The notes beneath the pieces are model-generated. The model was not told the origin of the DNA, did no database searches, and worked only from the letters and a program-made list of their open reading frames with translations. The position numbers and the translations under genes are program-made. Below, one piece after another: positions 34,263 to 43,239 of a stretch of DNA of 64,000 nt; the first letter of the stretch is position 1; each line of letters opens with the position of its first letter. The DNA is taken from NCBI GenBank assembly GCA_024226735.1, contig JAAELL010000327.1:52616-116615 (forward strand), given 5' to 3'. This DNA comes from a bacterium. Lineage in GTDB: Bacteria > Planctomycetota > UBA1135 > GCA-002686595.

Positions 34263-34363
34263 GTATCACCGTATTGGCAGAGGACTCGCGTCGTCGGCGC
34301 GCCTTGCATCGCATCCCGTACGAACCGCCGATAATGCCCCATCAGAGTGAATCACACCACTAG
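34263..34363 (-). repeat. Dispersed repeat element, copy A
   Basis: This 101-base stretch matches 55710-55809 in the same orientation: GTATCACCGTATTGGCAG at one end, GCGTCGTC plus GCGCCTTG in the middle, and ATCACACCACTAG at the other end. The far inverted end seen in copy B is missing here, so this copy is partial. It sits at the 5' edge of a gene fragment, as copy B does. Confidence 0.7.
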
Positions 34364-34453
34364 TCTGAATCCGTTACGTCTTGTCGCGGCTCCGTACCAA
34401 CGCATTCAGACAGTGTGCGAAAAAGAACGGGCTCGGACGAAACCGAGCGCGGT

Positions 34454-35773
34454 TCACTGCACCTCGATCACGAGCGCGTTCGTCGCGCTGAAACCGCCGC
34501 TGCCCGTGCCGGCGAGGTCCTCGACAAGGGCTTGGAGCGTCACCGTCGTCTGGGTTCCGACGCCCCCCGGCAGCGTGAACGCTGTCCCGGGGGCCGTCAT
34601 CGGAGGCAGCAGCCCGGTGCCCAGGATTCCCTCGCGTCCGAACGAGTTGACGAGCGTCACCGCTTCGCCGCCCAGCGCGGGGAACGAGAACAAGCCGCCG
34701 CCGAGCGGGAGCGGGGATACCGTCAGCGGCGTCGGTTCTTCACGCCACAGGAACAGGGTGATGCGCGCGGGGTCCGGCCCGAAAGGGGAAGCTGCGAAGT
34801 CGAACTGCAGCGGCGCGTTCGCGGACACCGTGACCCGACCCAACGCATCCCCGGTCTGTCCGTTGACCGAGAGCACGCGCGTCGGGAAGCCCATCGCGGA
34901 ACCGACCGAACCCTCGCGCGCGAGCGCGAAGGGACTGATCTGGAAGGACAGGTTGCGACCGGTCATGACGCCGGTCAGGGGGAAGGTCTCGAGCAGGACG
35001 CCCTGCGTGTCGTAGCGGTGCACCGTCTGCGCGCTGAAGTTCGTGATCGTCAAGCGGTCGTGCTCGTCGATCGCGATGCCCTGCGGCGAGGCGAGGACGC
35101 CGCCGCCGAACGTCGTGAGGAAGCTCCAGCTCGCATCGAACTTGGTGACGACCCCGCTGCCGCCGTTCGAGACGTAGTGGGCGCCGCTCGAATCCATCGC
35201 GATCGACATCGGGGAGCCGAGCGAGCTGTGCGTCAGGGTCTCGAGGTGATTGCCCGCCTGATCGAAGCGATGGACCTCGGCGTGCGAGGCGTCGGTCGCG
35301 GCGAAGCTGCCGTCGGGATCGAACGAGACGCAGTTCACGGCGGTCATGCCGGTCCACTCGACCGTGCGCTTGTAGCCCCAGTCCGCGCCGAAGACGAGGA
35401 TGCGGCCGGGCGTGAAGTTGGCGACGTACCAGTCGCCATTCGCGGCCTGTGCGAGCCCCGTACCGTTGGTGAGGTCGGGGTGGACGACCTCGCGCACGAC
35501 CGTCCCTTCGAGATCGAAGACGAAGATCCTGTCGCTGCCCTGGCTCACGACGACCAGGTTGCCCTCGTCGTCGGTCGTGATCCCGCGGGGGCGATCGAGG
35601 CCCGGCGCGGTGAACGTGCGCAGGGGCGTCATGTCCGGGAGGAACTCGCCGATGTTGTCGCTGTAGTAACCGGTGATGTAGATGCGACCGGTGTGCTGCG
35701 GCGGGAGCGGCGGGTCGTCTGCGAGAGCGGGCGGCGCGAGTGCGAGGAGGAGAGCGGTGAAGGGGTAGCGCAT
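34454..35773 (-). CDS. Secreted NHL-repeat beta-propeller protein
   Basis: A 439-residue protein. ATG 35773 gives signal peptide MRYPFTALLLALAPPALA. Six NHL/SMP-30-like blades follow (LDRPRGITTDDEGNLVVVSQ, GTGLAQAANGDWYVANF, LGSPMSIAMDSSGAHYVSN, LASPQGIAIDEHDRLTI). The last ~130 residues form a different beta-domain ending FSATNALVIEV, distinct from the WYRD tail but placed the same way. Likely extracellular binding; no enzyme motif. Confidence 0.85.
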   Translation of the reverse strand: MRYPFTALLLALAPPALADDPPLPPQHTGRIYITGYYSDNIGEFLPDMTPLRTFTAPGLDRPRGITTDDEGNLVVVSQGSDRIFVFDLEGTVVREVVHPDLTNGTGLAQAANGDWYVANFTPGRILVFGADWGYKRTVEWTGMTAVNCVSFDPDGSFAATDASHAEVHRFDQAGNHLETLTHSSLGSPMSIAMDSSGAHYVSNGGSGVVTKFDASWSFLTTFGGGVLASPQGIAIDEHDRLTITNFSAQTVHRYDTQGVLLETFPLTGVMTGRNLSFQISPFALAREGSVGSAMGFPTRVLSVNGQTGDALGRVTVSANAPLQFDFAASPFGPDPARITLFLWREEPTPLTVSPLPLGGGLFSFPALGGEAVTLVNSFGREGILGTGLLPPMTAPGTAFTLPGGVGTQTTVTLQALVEDLAGTGSGGFSATNALVIEVQ

Positions 35774-35826
35774 GGTAGTTGGATCGTACCGGGCCCGGGC
35801 AATCCCCACCACTTACGGATTCGCTG

Positions 35827-35867
35827 GCGATCGAGAAGCGGTACCGTGCCTACCGCTTCTCGATCGC
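35827..35867 (-). terminator. 17-bp hairpin overlapping the vWA gene stop
   Basis: GCGATCGAGAAGCGGTA (35827-35843) pairs perfectly with its complement at 35851-35867 across a 7-nt loop. The stem contains the last codons and most of the stop codon of the vWA gene. No T run follows on the minus strand. Confidence 0.6.
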
Positions 35868-37889
35868 GCGGTCGACGAGCTTCAAGAACTGCTCGCGGTA
35901 ACCGCCTTCGTCCTCGCCGAGGCTCTCGACCGCCCAGCGCCGCACGTCCTCGAGCGTCGCCTCGCCGACGTTCTTCGAGCTGCGCAGGATCATTCCGAAG
36001 GCCGCGACCGACGCGGCGAAGCGCGTGTCCTCGCCGAGCTCGAAGAAGTTGGCACCGCCGTCGACGACGGAAACCTCGAGCGGCTCGCTCGTGTCCGCTT
36101 GCGGCAGCTTGTAGCGCAGGCGAACCGTCAGGAGCTCGCCCTCGAGCGCCTCGCTCGAGACCTCGGCGGGCTGGACGTACTTGGACGGCTCGATGCCCGG
36201 CACGTCGAGGTTGCCGCCGGCCGGCACGACCTCGTACAGCGCGGTCACCGTATGGCCGGCGCCGATCTCGCCCGCGTCCTTGGTGTCGTCCAGGAAGTCC
36301 TGGTGCTCGAGCACGCGGTTCTCGTAGCCGATCAGGCGGTAGCCCTTGACCTCGACCGGGTTGAAGTCGACCTGGATCTTGACGTCCTTGGCGATCGTCT
36401 CGAGCGTCGCGCCGAGCTCCTCGACCAGGACCTTCTTGGCCTCGAGCAAGCTGTCGATGTAGGCGAAGTGGCCGTTGCCGCGGCCCGAGAGCTTCTCGAG
36501 CTTCGCGTCCTGGTAGTTCCCCATCCCGAAGCCGAGCACCGAGAGGAACACGCCGGTCTTGGCCTTCTGCTCGATCAGGCGCTCGAGGTCCGCGTCGCTC
36601 GTCGTGCCGACGTTGAAGTCGCCGTCGGTCGCGAGGATCACGCGGTTGATGCCGCCTTCGATGAAGTTCTCCTGCGCGACCTTGTAGGCGAGCTCGATCC
36701 CCGCGCCGCCGTTCGTCGAGCCACCGGCCCGGAGGTCCTCGAGGGACTGCAGGATCTCGAGCGGGTACTCGCACGACGTCGAGGGCAACACGAGCCCCGA
36801 CGCTCCGGCGTAGACCGCGATCGCGACCCGGTCGCCCGCTCCGAGGTGCTGCACGAGCATCTGCATCGAGCGCTTCAGGAGCGGCAGCTTGTTCGGGTTG
36901 TCCATCGAGCCCGACACGTCGAGCAGGAACACGAGGTTCGCGGGCTTGCGCTCGCTCGCGTCGACCGGACGGCCCTTGAGGCCGACGCGGACGAGGCGGT
37001 GCTCGGGATTCCACGGGGCGGCGCCGACCTCGACGCTCACCGAGAAAGGCACCTTGCCCTCGGGCGGCTCGTAGCCGTACTGGAAGTAGTTGACGAACTC
37101 CTCGACGCGCACCGCGTCCGGCGGCGGCATCGAGCCGCCGACGAGCATGCGTCGCACGTTCGTGTACGACGCCGTGTCGACGTCGATCGAGAACGTGGAG
37201 AGTTGCTCCACCGCGGCGAGGAAGAAGGGGTTCTCGTAGATCCGCTCGTAGGCCTCGCGGCTGAGCTCCTGCTCGTTCTCGCTGTCGCCGAAGAACTCGT
37301 CGACCTTCGTTCCGTAGCCCAGGGCCGGGATGCTGTCGACCGGAGGGTGGTAGCGACTGGTGGTCCGGCCGAGGGTCGGCGCGTTGCCCACGACGCTCTT
37401 GGACTTCGGGAGGGCGGTCGCCGTGGGCAGCACGGTGCTGGCGTAGCCCATACCCTGCAGAGATCCTGCCGGCCCCCGTGCGGGAGCCGAATCGCGATTG
37501 GCCAGAATGCTGGTCGATTCATCGGGGCTCGCGTAGCGTTGCCGGCCGAAGTACGCCGTTCCCACCACGCCGAGCAGCGTCGCGGCAAAGGCGATTCCGA
37601 GCCACTCGCGCGCTCCGACGGAACGCTTCCGGGGAAGCTTCTTGGCCGGCCCCGCCGCCGCCGCGCGCTCGACCGCGCTCCGCTGCGCCGGTAGGAGTCG
37701 TGCGTCGCCCGCTTTCGTCAGCTCACCTTTCAGTCCCGCCTCGAGCTCGGCCGCGGTGCGGCGCACGTCGTCGACGAATGCGCGTGCCGCCGGCTCGGAC
37801 TCGAGCAGCGTTTCGACCTCGACGCGGTCGGTCCCTTCGAGCTCGCCCAATGCGTACGCCGTCAGTCTCGGATCGTCCGTGAACTTCAT
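35850..37889 (-). CDS. Membrane vWA protein with anti-sigma-like N-terminus (YfbK-type)
   Basis: A 679-residue protein. Residues 1-55 (DPRLTAYALGELEGTDRVEV, ETLLESEPAARAFVDDVRR) resemble the cytosolic head of anti-sigma factors, without the zinc ligands. A membrane helix follows at ~95-115 (WLGIAFAATLLGVVGTAYF), then the VWA N-terminal domain (YERIYENPFFLAAVEQLSTF, SIDVDTASYTNVRRML), a vWA domain with MIDAS DVSGS at 324-328, and the YfbK-type C-terminal domain (RLRYKLPQADTSEPLEV). ATG 37889 overlaps the stop of the ECF sigma gene (ATGA), so sigma factor and protein are co-translated. It probably senses an envelope signal and holds the sigma factor (inference). Confidence 0.9.
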   Translation of the reverse strand: MKFTDDPRLTAYALGELEGTDRVEVETLLESEPAARAFVDDVRRTAAELEAGLKGELTKAGDARLLPAQRSAVERAAAAGPAKKLPRKRSVGAREWLGIAFAATLLGVVGTAYFGRQRYASPDESTSILANRDSAPARGPAGSLQGMGYASTVLPTATALPKSKSVVGNAPTLGRTTSRYHPPVDSIPALGYGTKVDEFFGDSENEQELSREAYERIYENPFFLAAVEQLSTFSIDVDTASYTNVRRMLVGGSMPPPDAVRVEEFVNYFQYGYEPPEGKVPFSVSVEVGAAPWNPEHRLVRVGLKGRPVDASERKPANLVFLLDVSGSMDNPNKLPLLKRSMQMLVQHLGAGDRVAIAVYAGASGLVLPSTSCEYPLEILQSLEDLRAGGSTNGGAGIELAYKVAQENFIEGGINRVILATDGDFNVGTTSDADLERLIEQKAKTGVFLSVLGFGMGNYQDAKLEKLSGRGNGHFAYIDSLLEAKKVLVEELGATLETIAKDVKIQVDFNPVEVKGYRLIGYENRVLEHQDFLDDTKDAGEIGAGHTVTALYEVVPAGGNLDVPGIEPSKYVQPAEVSSEALEGELLTVRLRYKLPQADTSEPLEVSVVDGGANFFELGEDTRFAASVAAFGMILRSSKNVGEATLEDVRRWAVESLGEDEGGYREQFLKLVDRAIEKR

Positions 37890-38419
37890 GCCTCCGCTCC
37901 TTCCCCGGCCAGCTTGCCGCGCAGGTTCTTGATCCCGACGTGGATCAACCAACCCACGTTGCCAATGCTCTCGTCCATCACGCGGCTGATCTCCTTGTAC
38001 GAGAGGCCGTGTTGGAACTTCAGGCGCAGCACTTCCTGCTGCTTCGCGGGCAGCCCGGACATCATTCCGAGCACGTGCGAGAGGTTCTCGCGTGCCTCGA
38101 TGGCCGCGGTCGGCGGCGGCGCCGTGTCCAGCGCGACGCGCTCGCGGTCTTCGTTCATCGGTGTCATCCAACTCTCCTTGCGCTGTACGTCGAGCGCTTG
38201 GTTCCGGCAGACCCGGAAGAGCCACTCGGAGAGGTGGTTCTCGACGCTCGCACGTTCTTGGTTGCAGAGCCGGAGGAAGGTCTCCTGGACCGCGTCTCGT
38301 GCGCGCTCGACGTCACCGAGGATGCGTGTCGCGTACGCAGTGAGCGGTCGCTCGTACTGCGTGAGCGCGGCGCGGATCCAGGCGGCGGAGTCGTCGATCG
38401 GGCGTTCGCTCTCGGTCAT
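37886..38419 (-). CDS. ECF-family RNA polymerase sigma factor
   Basis: A 177-residue protein from ATG 38419. Region 2 (YATRILGDVERARDAVQETF, LRLCNQ; LSEWLFRVCRNQALDVQRKE) and region 4 (LPAKQQEVLRLKFQHGLSYK, EISRVMDESIGNVGWLIHVG) are complete, typical sigma-70 ECF. It is coupled to the vWA/anti-sigma-like gene by a 4-nt overlap. The -35/-10 of its own promoter was not identified. Confidence 0.93.
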   Translation of the reverse strand: MTESERPIDDSAAWIRAALTQYERPLTAYATRILGDVERARDAVQETFLRLCNQERASVENHLSEWLFRVCRNQALDVQRKESWMTPMNEDRERVALDTAPPPTAAIEARENLSHVLGMMSGLPAKQQEVLRLKFQHGLSYKEISRVMDESIGNVGWLIHVGIKNLRGKLAGEGAEA

Positions 38420-38597
38420 CCGGTGTCGGAGCCTCCTCGGGCTGCAAGGGAGACGGACGGTGCGAGGGGTTCTTGGGGCCGATGGCACCTGGGCGCGCAA
38501 AGCTTTGCAATAGCTTTGGTTAGCTCAGGGGCGGATCGGTCGCGTCCGTGGCATCCTATGCCGCCGATCCGTCCCCTCCCTGATTCGCGGGCTCGAA

Positions 38598-40142
38598 ATG
38601 AAGCGCTCTGTCCTCCGCTGCACCTGGCTCCCCGTCCTCCTGATCGCCCTCGTGTCCCGCGCCGTGGCGCAGGACGTCGATCCCGATTGGAAACACCTGA
38701 TCGTCCTGCATACGAACGACGTGCATGGCCAGGTTCTGCCGCGTCCCGCGACGTGGATCAAGGACCGTGACCCGCTGCCGACGACCGGCGGACTGGCGCG
38801 CGTCGCCGGGTTCGTGAACCGAGTGCGAGCGCAGGCGAAGAAGGACGGCAGCGAGGTTCTTCTGGTCGACGGCGGTGATTGGTACCAGGGCACGCCCGAA
38901 GGGGCGATCGGTGACGGACGTCCGTTCCTCGAGGCGATCGCGCACATCGGCTACGACGCGATGTGCGTCGGCAACCACGAGTTCGATCACGGCGTCGAAA
39001 CCCTGCTCGGCCACCTCGCCGCGCACCCGCTGCCGGCGCTGCTCGCGAACGTGCGCGACGCCGAGGGCGAGCATCTCGCGGGGACGCGGCCGCACCTTGT
39101 CGTCGAGCGCGCCGGGATCCGCATCGGCATCGTCGGGCTCTTGACGACGTCGACGCCCGCGATCACCGACGTGTCGACGCGCGAGCTCGACTGGACCGAG
39201 GCGGAGGAGGAGCTCGCGCGGGTGAAGAAGGAGCTCGCGGACGAGGTCGATTGGTTCCTTCCGATCACGCACATCGGCGTCGGCGGCGACCGCGACCTCG
39301 CGCGCGCTCACCCCGAGCTCGACCTCATCGTCGGTGGGCATTCGCACTCCTTCCTGCGCCGCGGCGTGACCGAGGGCTCGACGCTGATCGTGCAGATGGG
39401 ATCGAAGGCGACCGGGGTCGGGCGCGTCGACGTCTGGTTCGACCCCGAGACCAAGCGCGTCATGCGCAAGGAAGGCAAGGTCGTCAACCTCTTCGAGGAC
39501 CCCGAAGAAACGTATCGCAACCGCGCGGTCGAGGCTTCGTGCGAGCGGCTGATCGAGATCAGCGCCAAGCACATGGAGGAGGTCGTCGGTGAGCTCACCG
39601 CGCCCCTCGCCCGCGGGCGCCGGGGCAGCGTCTCCTCGTCGCCGTGCGGCAACCTCGTCACCGACGTGATGCGCGCGCACGTGAAGGCCGATATCGCGTT
39701 CACCAACCGCGGCGGTCTGCGTGCCGACCTGCCCGCGGGGCCCGTCACGCGCCGCTACCTCTTCCAGGTGCTGCCGTTCGGCAACCACCTCGTCACGTTC
39801 CGTATGAAGGGCGCCAAGATCCTCGAGCTCTTCTCGCGCTCGGTCGAGGGGCGCGGCCACGCCGGCCTCGAATTCAGCGGCATGACCTTGGAGGTCAAGG
39901 ACCCCGGCGGAGGCTTCCGCCTCGAGCGTCTGCTCGTCGGCGGTGAGCCGATCGATCCGAAGACGACCTACAGCGTGGTGACCAACTCGTTCCTCGCTCA
40001 GGGCGGCGACGCCTTCAGGGAGCTCGAGGAGATCGCGGAGCGCACCGAGGACCCGACCCTCTTGCGGCACATGATGGAGCAGGCGTTCGATGGGGGCGAG
40101 CTGACGCCGCCGAAGGAGAACCGTTACGTCGTCGTTCGCTGA
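38598..40142 (+). CDS. Secreted 5'-nucleotidase / metallophosphatase (UshA-like)
   Basis: A 514-residue protein from ATG 38598 with signal peptide (LPVLLIALVSRAVAQ). N-terminal calcineurin-like metallophosphoesterase: HTNDVHG (Asp41, His43), VDGGDWYQG, VGNHEFDHG, GGHSHSF; C-terminal 5'-nucleotidase domain: PCGNLVTDVMR, FTNRGGLRADL and VVTNSFLAQGGDAF. It hydrolyses nucleoside 5'-phosphates or related phosphoesters in the periplasm. The exact substrate is unknown. Confidence 0.92.
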   Translation: MKRSVLRCTWLPVLLIALVSRAVAQDVDPDWKHLIVLHTNDVHGQVLPRPATWIKDRDPLPTTGGLARVAGFVNRVRAQAKKDGSEVLLVDGGDWYQGTPEGAIGDGRPFLEAIAHIGYDAMCVGNHEFDHGVETLLGHLAAHPLPALLANVRDAEGEHLAGTRPHLVVERAGIRIGIVGLLTTSTPAITDVSTRELDWTEAEEELARVKKELADEVDWFLPITHIGVGGDRDLARAHPELDLIVGGHSHSFLRRGVTEGSTLIVQMGSKATGVGRVDVWFDPETKRVMRKEGKVVNLFEDPEETYRNRAVEASCERLIEISAKHMEEVVGELTAPLARGRRGSVSSSPCGNLVTDVMRAHVKADIAFTNRGGLRADLPAGPVTRRYLFQVLPFGNHLVTFRMKGAKILELFSRSVEGRGHAGLEFSGMTLEVKDPGGGFRLERLLVGGEPIDPKTTYSVVTNSFLAQGGDAFRELEEIAERTEDPTLLRHMMEQAFDGGELTPPKENRYVVVR

Positions 40143-40173
40143 TCGGACGGCCTTTGGTACAACCCTCGCCCCT

Positions 40174-40690
40174 ATGAACGAACGGTTGCAAAACGGGGAG
40201 CGCGAGACGATCGGCGCCGCGGAGGCCCTCCAGAACGGCAAGGCGAGCTACGCCGCGGACCTGCGCGTCGCGCGCAAGGGCAGCGGCAAGTGCGGTCTGC
40301 CGGAAGTGGCGCTCGGCGTCTTGCCTGGCACCGGCGGGACGCAGCGACTCGCGCGCAACGTCGGCCGCTCGCGGGCGATCGAGCTGCTAGCCAGTGGCCG
40401 CACGTTCGACTACGACGAGGCCGAGCGGCTCGGGCTCGTCGACCGCCAGATCGAAGCAGACGATGACGCTGCGTTCCTCGAGTCGGTGCTCGAGTGGGGG
40501 CTGAGCTTCTGCACCCCCGAGCGCGCCGCGCTCTCGGTCGGCCTGATCAAGCAGCGGCCTCGAGATGCCGCTCGAGGCCGGACTGACGCTCGAGCGCGAG
40601 CTCCAGGCACGGCTGTTCTCGTCCAGCGACGCCAAGGAGGGCGTCGCCGCGTTCCTCGAGAAGCGCGCGCCCCAATTCGAGGGACGCTGA
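40174..40690 (+). pseudogene. Enoyl-CoA hydratase (crotonase) with internal deletion and frameshift
   Basis: ATG 40174 gives a start reminiscent of the crotonase N-terminus (ERETIGAAEALQ), which jumps straight to the later ASYAADLRVARKGSGKCG and LPEVALGVLPGTGGTQRLAR. About 75-80 residues that normally hold the first oxyanion-hole region and GG motif are missing. At ~40555 the good reading shifts frame (EMPLEAGLTLERELQARLFS, SSDAKEGVAAFLEKRAPQF) to a TGA at 40688. It is therefore not a functional hydratase as read. It lies directly before the quinone reductase and hydroxyacyl-CoA dehydrogenase genes, where an intact copy would make sense. Confidence 0.75.
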
Positions 40691-40694
40691 GCCG

Positions 40695-41729
40695 ATGAAG
40701 GCCGTTCACATCACCGAGCACGGCGACCCCTCCGTTCTGCAGCTCGTCGATCTACCCGACCCCGAGCCGAGCGCGGGGGAGGTCCTCGTGCGCGTGCTCG
40801 GTGTGTCGGTCAACCACCTCGATCTGTGGGTGCGCCGCGGCATGCCTGGGGTCACGCTGCCGCTGCCAATGATCCTCGGCTGCGACGGCACCGGTGAGGT
40901 CGTCGCGACGGGAACTGGAGTGACGTCGGTCCGGACCGGACAGCGCGTCGTCCTCGAGCCTGGATTCACGCAGGGAGACTCCGCCGAGGTGCGCGCCGGT
41001 AACGACCACCTGGCGGCGGACTACGGTATCCGCGGCGAGCATGGGGATGGCTTCGACGCCGAGCTCGTCGTGCTACCGGAGCGCTACGTCCTGCCGCTGC
41101 CGGATGGGATCGACCCGGTGCACGCGGCCGCCGTGCCGCTCGTGTTCCTCACGGCTTGGAGCATGTTGATGACGCGCGCCCACCTGAGCGCCGGCGAGAC
41201 CGTCCTCGTGCTCGGCGCGGGGTCCGGTGTCGGTACGGCCGCGATCCAGGTCGCCAAGGATGCCGGAGCGCGCATCTTGACGACCGCCAGCGGCGAGGAG
41301 AGCCGCGCGCTCGGGATCGAGCTCGGCGCCGACGTCGCGATCGATCACTCCGACCCGGATTGGCCCAAGGCCGTCAAGCAGGCGACCGATGGGCGCGGAG
41401 TCGATGTCGTGGTCGAGCACGTAGGGCCGGCGACCTGGAAGGGCTCGATGCGCGTGCTCGCGCGGAACGGGCGGCTCGTCACGTGCGGCGCAACGACGGG
41501 GCCGAAGGTCGAGGTCCTCCTGCCGCACCTGTTCATGAAGAACATCTCGGTTCTCGGCTCGACGATGGGGCCGCGCAATGCGCTGCCCGAGATCTTCGCG
41601 CGCGTGGCGCGCGGCGCGTTCCGGCCCGTCGTCGATCGTGTCATGCCGATGTCGGAGGTGCGCGGCGCGCACACGCTGCTCGAGGAGCGCGCGGTGCGCG
41701 GCAAGATCATCATGGTTCCTGGGGAATGA
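40695..41729 (+). CDS. Zinc-independent MDR oxidoreductase (quinone reductase-like)
   Basis: A 344-residue protein. MDR superfamily: N-terminal GroES-like domain (MKAVHITEHGDPSVLQLVDL, GCDGTGEVVATGTGV), Rossmann motif VLVLGAGSGVGTAAIQVAKD, and the GADVAIDHSDPDW segment. The structural-zinc cysteines of alcohol dehydrogenases are absent, favouring NADPH:quinone reductase or enoyl-type reductase activity. ATGA overlap with the next gene. Confidence 0.88.
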   Translation: MKAVHITEHGDPSVLQLVDLPDPEPSAGEVLVRVLGVSVNHLDLWVRRGMPGVTLPLPMILGCDGTGEVVATGTGVTSVRTGQRVVLEPGFTQGDSAEVRAGNDHLAADYGIRGEHGDGFDAELVVLPERYVLPLPDGIDPVHAAAVPLVFLTAWSMLMTRAHLSAGETVLVLGAGSGVGTAAIQVAKDAGARILTTASGEESRALGIELGADVAIDHSDPDWPKAVKQATDGRGVDVVVEHVGPATWKGSMRVLARNGRLVTCGATTGPKVEVLLPHLFMKNISVLGSTMGPRNALPEIFARVARGAFRPVVDRVMPMSEVRGAHTLLEERAVRGKIIMVPGE

Positions 41730-42532
41730 CAGAGATGACCGCGGATTCGATTCAGAGGGCAGCGGTGCTCGGCGCCGGAACGATGGGACACGGCATCGCG
41801 CAGGTCCTGGCGATGACTGGGATCGAGACGCGTCTGTTCGACGTCGACGAGGCCTCCGTCACGCGCGGGATCGCGCGTATGGAAGCCAACCTGAACAAGG
41901 GCGTCGAACGCGGCAAGGTCGAACCCGCGGCGAACGGCGTCGACGTCGTGATCGAGGCCGTGCCCGAGCGGATGGACCTCAAGCGCGAGCTCTTCTCGCA
42001 GCTCGGCCCGCGTGTGCTGCTCGCCTCCAACACGTCCTCGCTGTCGCTCAGCGAGATCGCGACGGCGGTCGATCACCCCGAACGCGTCGTCGGGATGCAC
42101 TTCTTCAATCCCGTGCACATCATGAAGCTCGTCGAGGTCGTGCGCGGCGAGGCGACGTCCGAAGAGGCCGCGAGCTGCGCGATCGAGCTGGCGCGGCGCA
42201 TGGGGAAGGGGCCGATCGACGCCCGCGATGCGCCCGGCTTCGCGTCGTCGCGGCTGGGCGTCGCCATCGGCATGGGGGCGATCCGCATGGTCGAGGCTCG
42301 GGTGGCGAGCGCCGCCGACATCGACAAGGCGATGACCCTGGGCTATGGGTTCCCAATGGGGCCCCTGAAGCTGACTGACCTCGTCGGCCTCGACGTGCGC
42401 CTGTCGATCGCCGAGTATCTATCGCGTGAGCTCGGGGCGCGCTTCGAGCCTCCCCAGCTTTTGCGCGACATGGTCGCCCGTGGTGAGCTGGGCAAGAAGA
42501 GTGGTAAGGGCTTCTACGAGTGGAATGAGTGA
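41726..42532 (+). CDS. 3-hydroxyacyl-CoA (3-hydroxybutyryl-CoA) dehydrogenase
   Basis: A 268-residue protein from ATG 41726. NAD-binding GAGTMG at 16-21, IEAVPERMDLKRELF, SNTSSLSLSEIA, and HFFNPVHIMKLVEVVRG (His of the catalytic pair) are present; C-terminal domain to GKKSGKGFYEWN. Compared with PaaH/Hbd-type enzymes (~285 residues), the segment between NLNKGVERGKVEP and VDVVIEAVPE is about 20-25 residues short, an in-frame deletion in the clamp helices. It probably still folds. Role: NAD-dependent oxidation of 3-hydroxyacyl-CoA in beta-oxidation or butanoate metabolism. Confidence 0.9.
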   Translation: MTEMTADSIQRAAVLGAGTMGHGIAQVLAMTGIETRLFDVDEASVTRGIARMEANLNKGVERGKVEPAANGVDVVIEAVPERMDLKRELFSQLGPRVLLASNTSSLSLSEIATAVDHPERVVGMHFFNPVHIMKLVEVVRGEATSEEAASCAIELARRMGKGPIDARDAPGFASSRLGVAIGMGAIRMVEARVASAADIDKAMTLGYGFPMGPLKLTDLVGLDVRLSIAEYLSRELGARFEPPQLLRDMVARGELGKKSGKGFYEWNE

Positions 42533-43235
42533 GGACAACGACTGGGGGAACATCGAGTCCCTCCCCGCACCGAAGGAAGGCATCCCCAAGTGGCTGTGGT
42601 GCTGCGGCTGCGGCTGCCTGATTCCGATCGTGCTCCTGGTTGCGCTCGGAGGCTTCGCGGTCAAGGTCGCCAAGGACGGTAGCGACACCGAGGCTGCGTG
42701 GGAGCACCTCGCCGAGGTACTGCCCTACGACGAGCGCCCGGACGGCTGGACGCTGCAGTGGGGTATGCCGATCCCGTTCGTCGGCGTCGAGGTGTATATC
42801 TGGATCAAGGACGGTGACACGCCGGCCGAGGCGGACCCCGGGGAGGAACCCGGAACAGAACCCGAGGCGGAGTCCGACGAGCCCGAGCAGGAGGGCGGCG
42901 AGAAGGAGCCCGTCCTGATCGCGTGGATGATGGTCGCGCCGCCGGAGGTGATCGACGAGTTCTTCACGGGTAGTCAAGCCGAGGGGGGCGAGCCGTTCGA
43001 GCTCGAGGTGCAGGGCCGCAAGCTCACCGGCTCGCGCGCGGCGCTCGAGGACGAGTCTCCCTTCCCCTTCCTGCCCGATCCGGAGCAGGGCCAGAGCGCC
43101 GCGATCGACCTGACGTCGATCGACGCGGATGACGCCCACATGCTGATGCTGATCCGGCAGGGCTCGCAGGAGAGGATCACCGATGAGGAGATTCGGGAAT
43201 TCTTGGCGCCCTTCCACGTAGGACCGGATCGTTGA
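42525..43235 (+). CDS. Single-pass membrane protein, unknown function
   Basis: A 236-residue protein; ATG 42525 overlaps the dehydrogenase stop by 8 bases. A short cytosolic head, one helix with a cysteine cluster (WLWCCGCGCLIPIVLLVALG), then an acidic periplasmic domain with LPYDERPDGWTLQWGMPIPF and VGVEVYIWIKD and a Glu-rich middle (EEPGTEPEAESDEPEQEGGE). It shares layout with the next gene. Not recognised. Confidence 0.75.
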   Translation: MSEDNDWGNIESLPAPKEGIPKWLWCCGCGCLIPIVLLVALGGFAVKVAKDGSDTEAAWEHLAEVLPYDERPDGWTLQWGMPIPFVGVEVYIWIKDGDTPAEADPGEEPGTEPEAESDEPEQEGGEKEPVLIAWMMVAPPEVIDEFFTGSQAEGGEPFELEVQGRKLTGSRAALEDESPFPFLPDPEQGQSAAIDLTSIDADDAHMLMLIRQGSQERITDEEIREFLAPFHVGPDR

Positions 43236-43239
43236 CGCC

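Noticed and set aside
35772..37694. Long plus-strand frame opposite the vWA gene
   Set aside because: Shadow of the vWA gene; no start signal and no protein-like segments.
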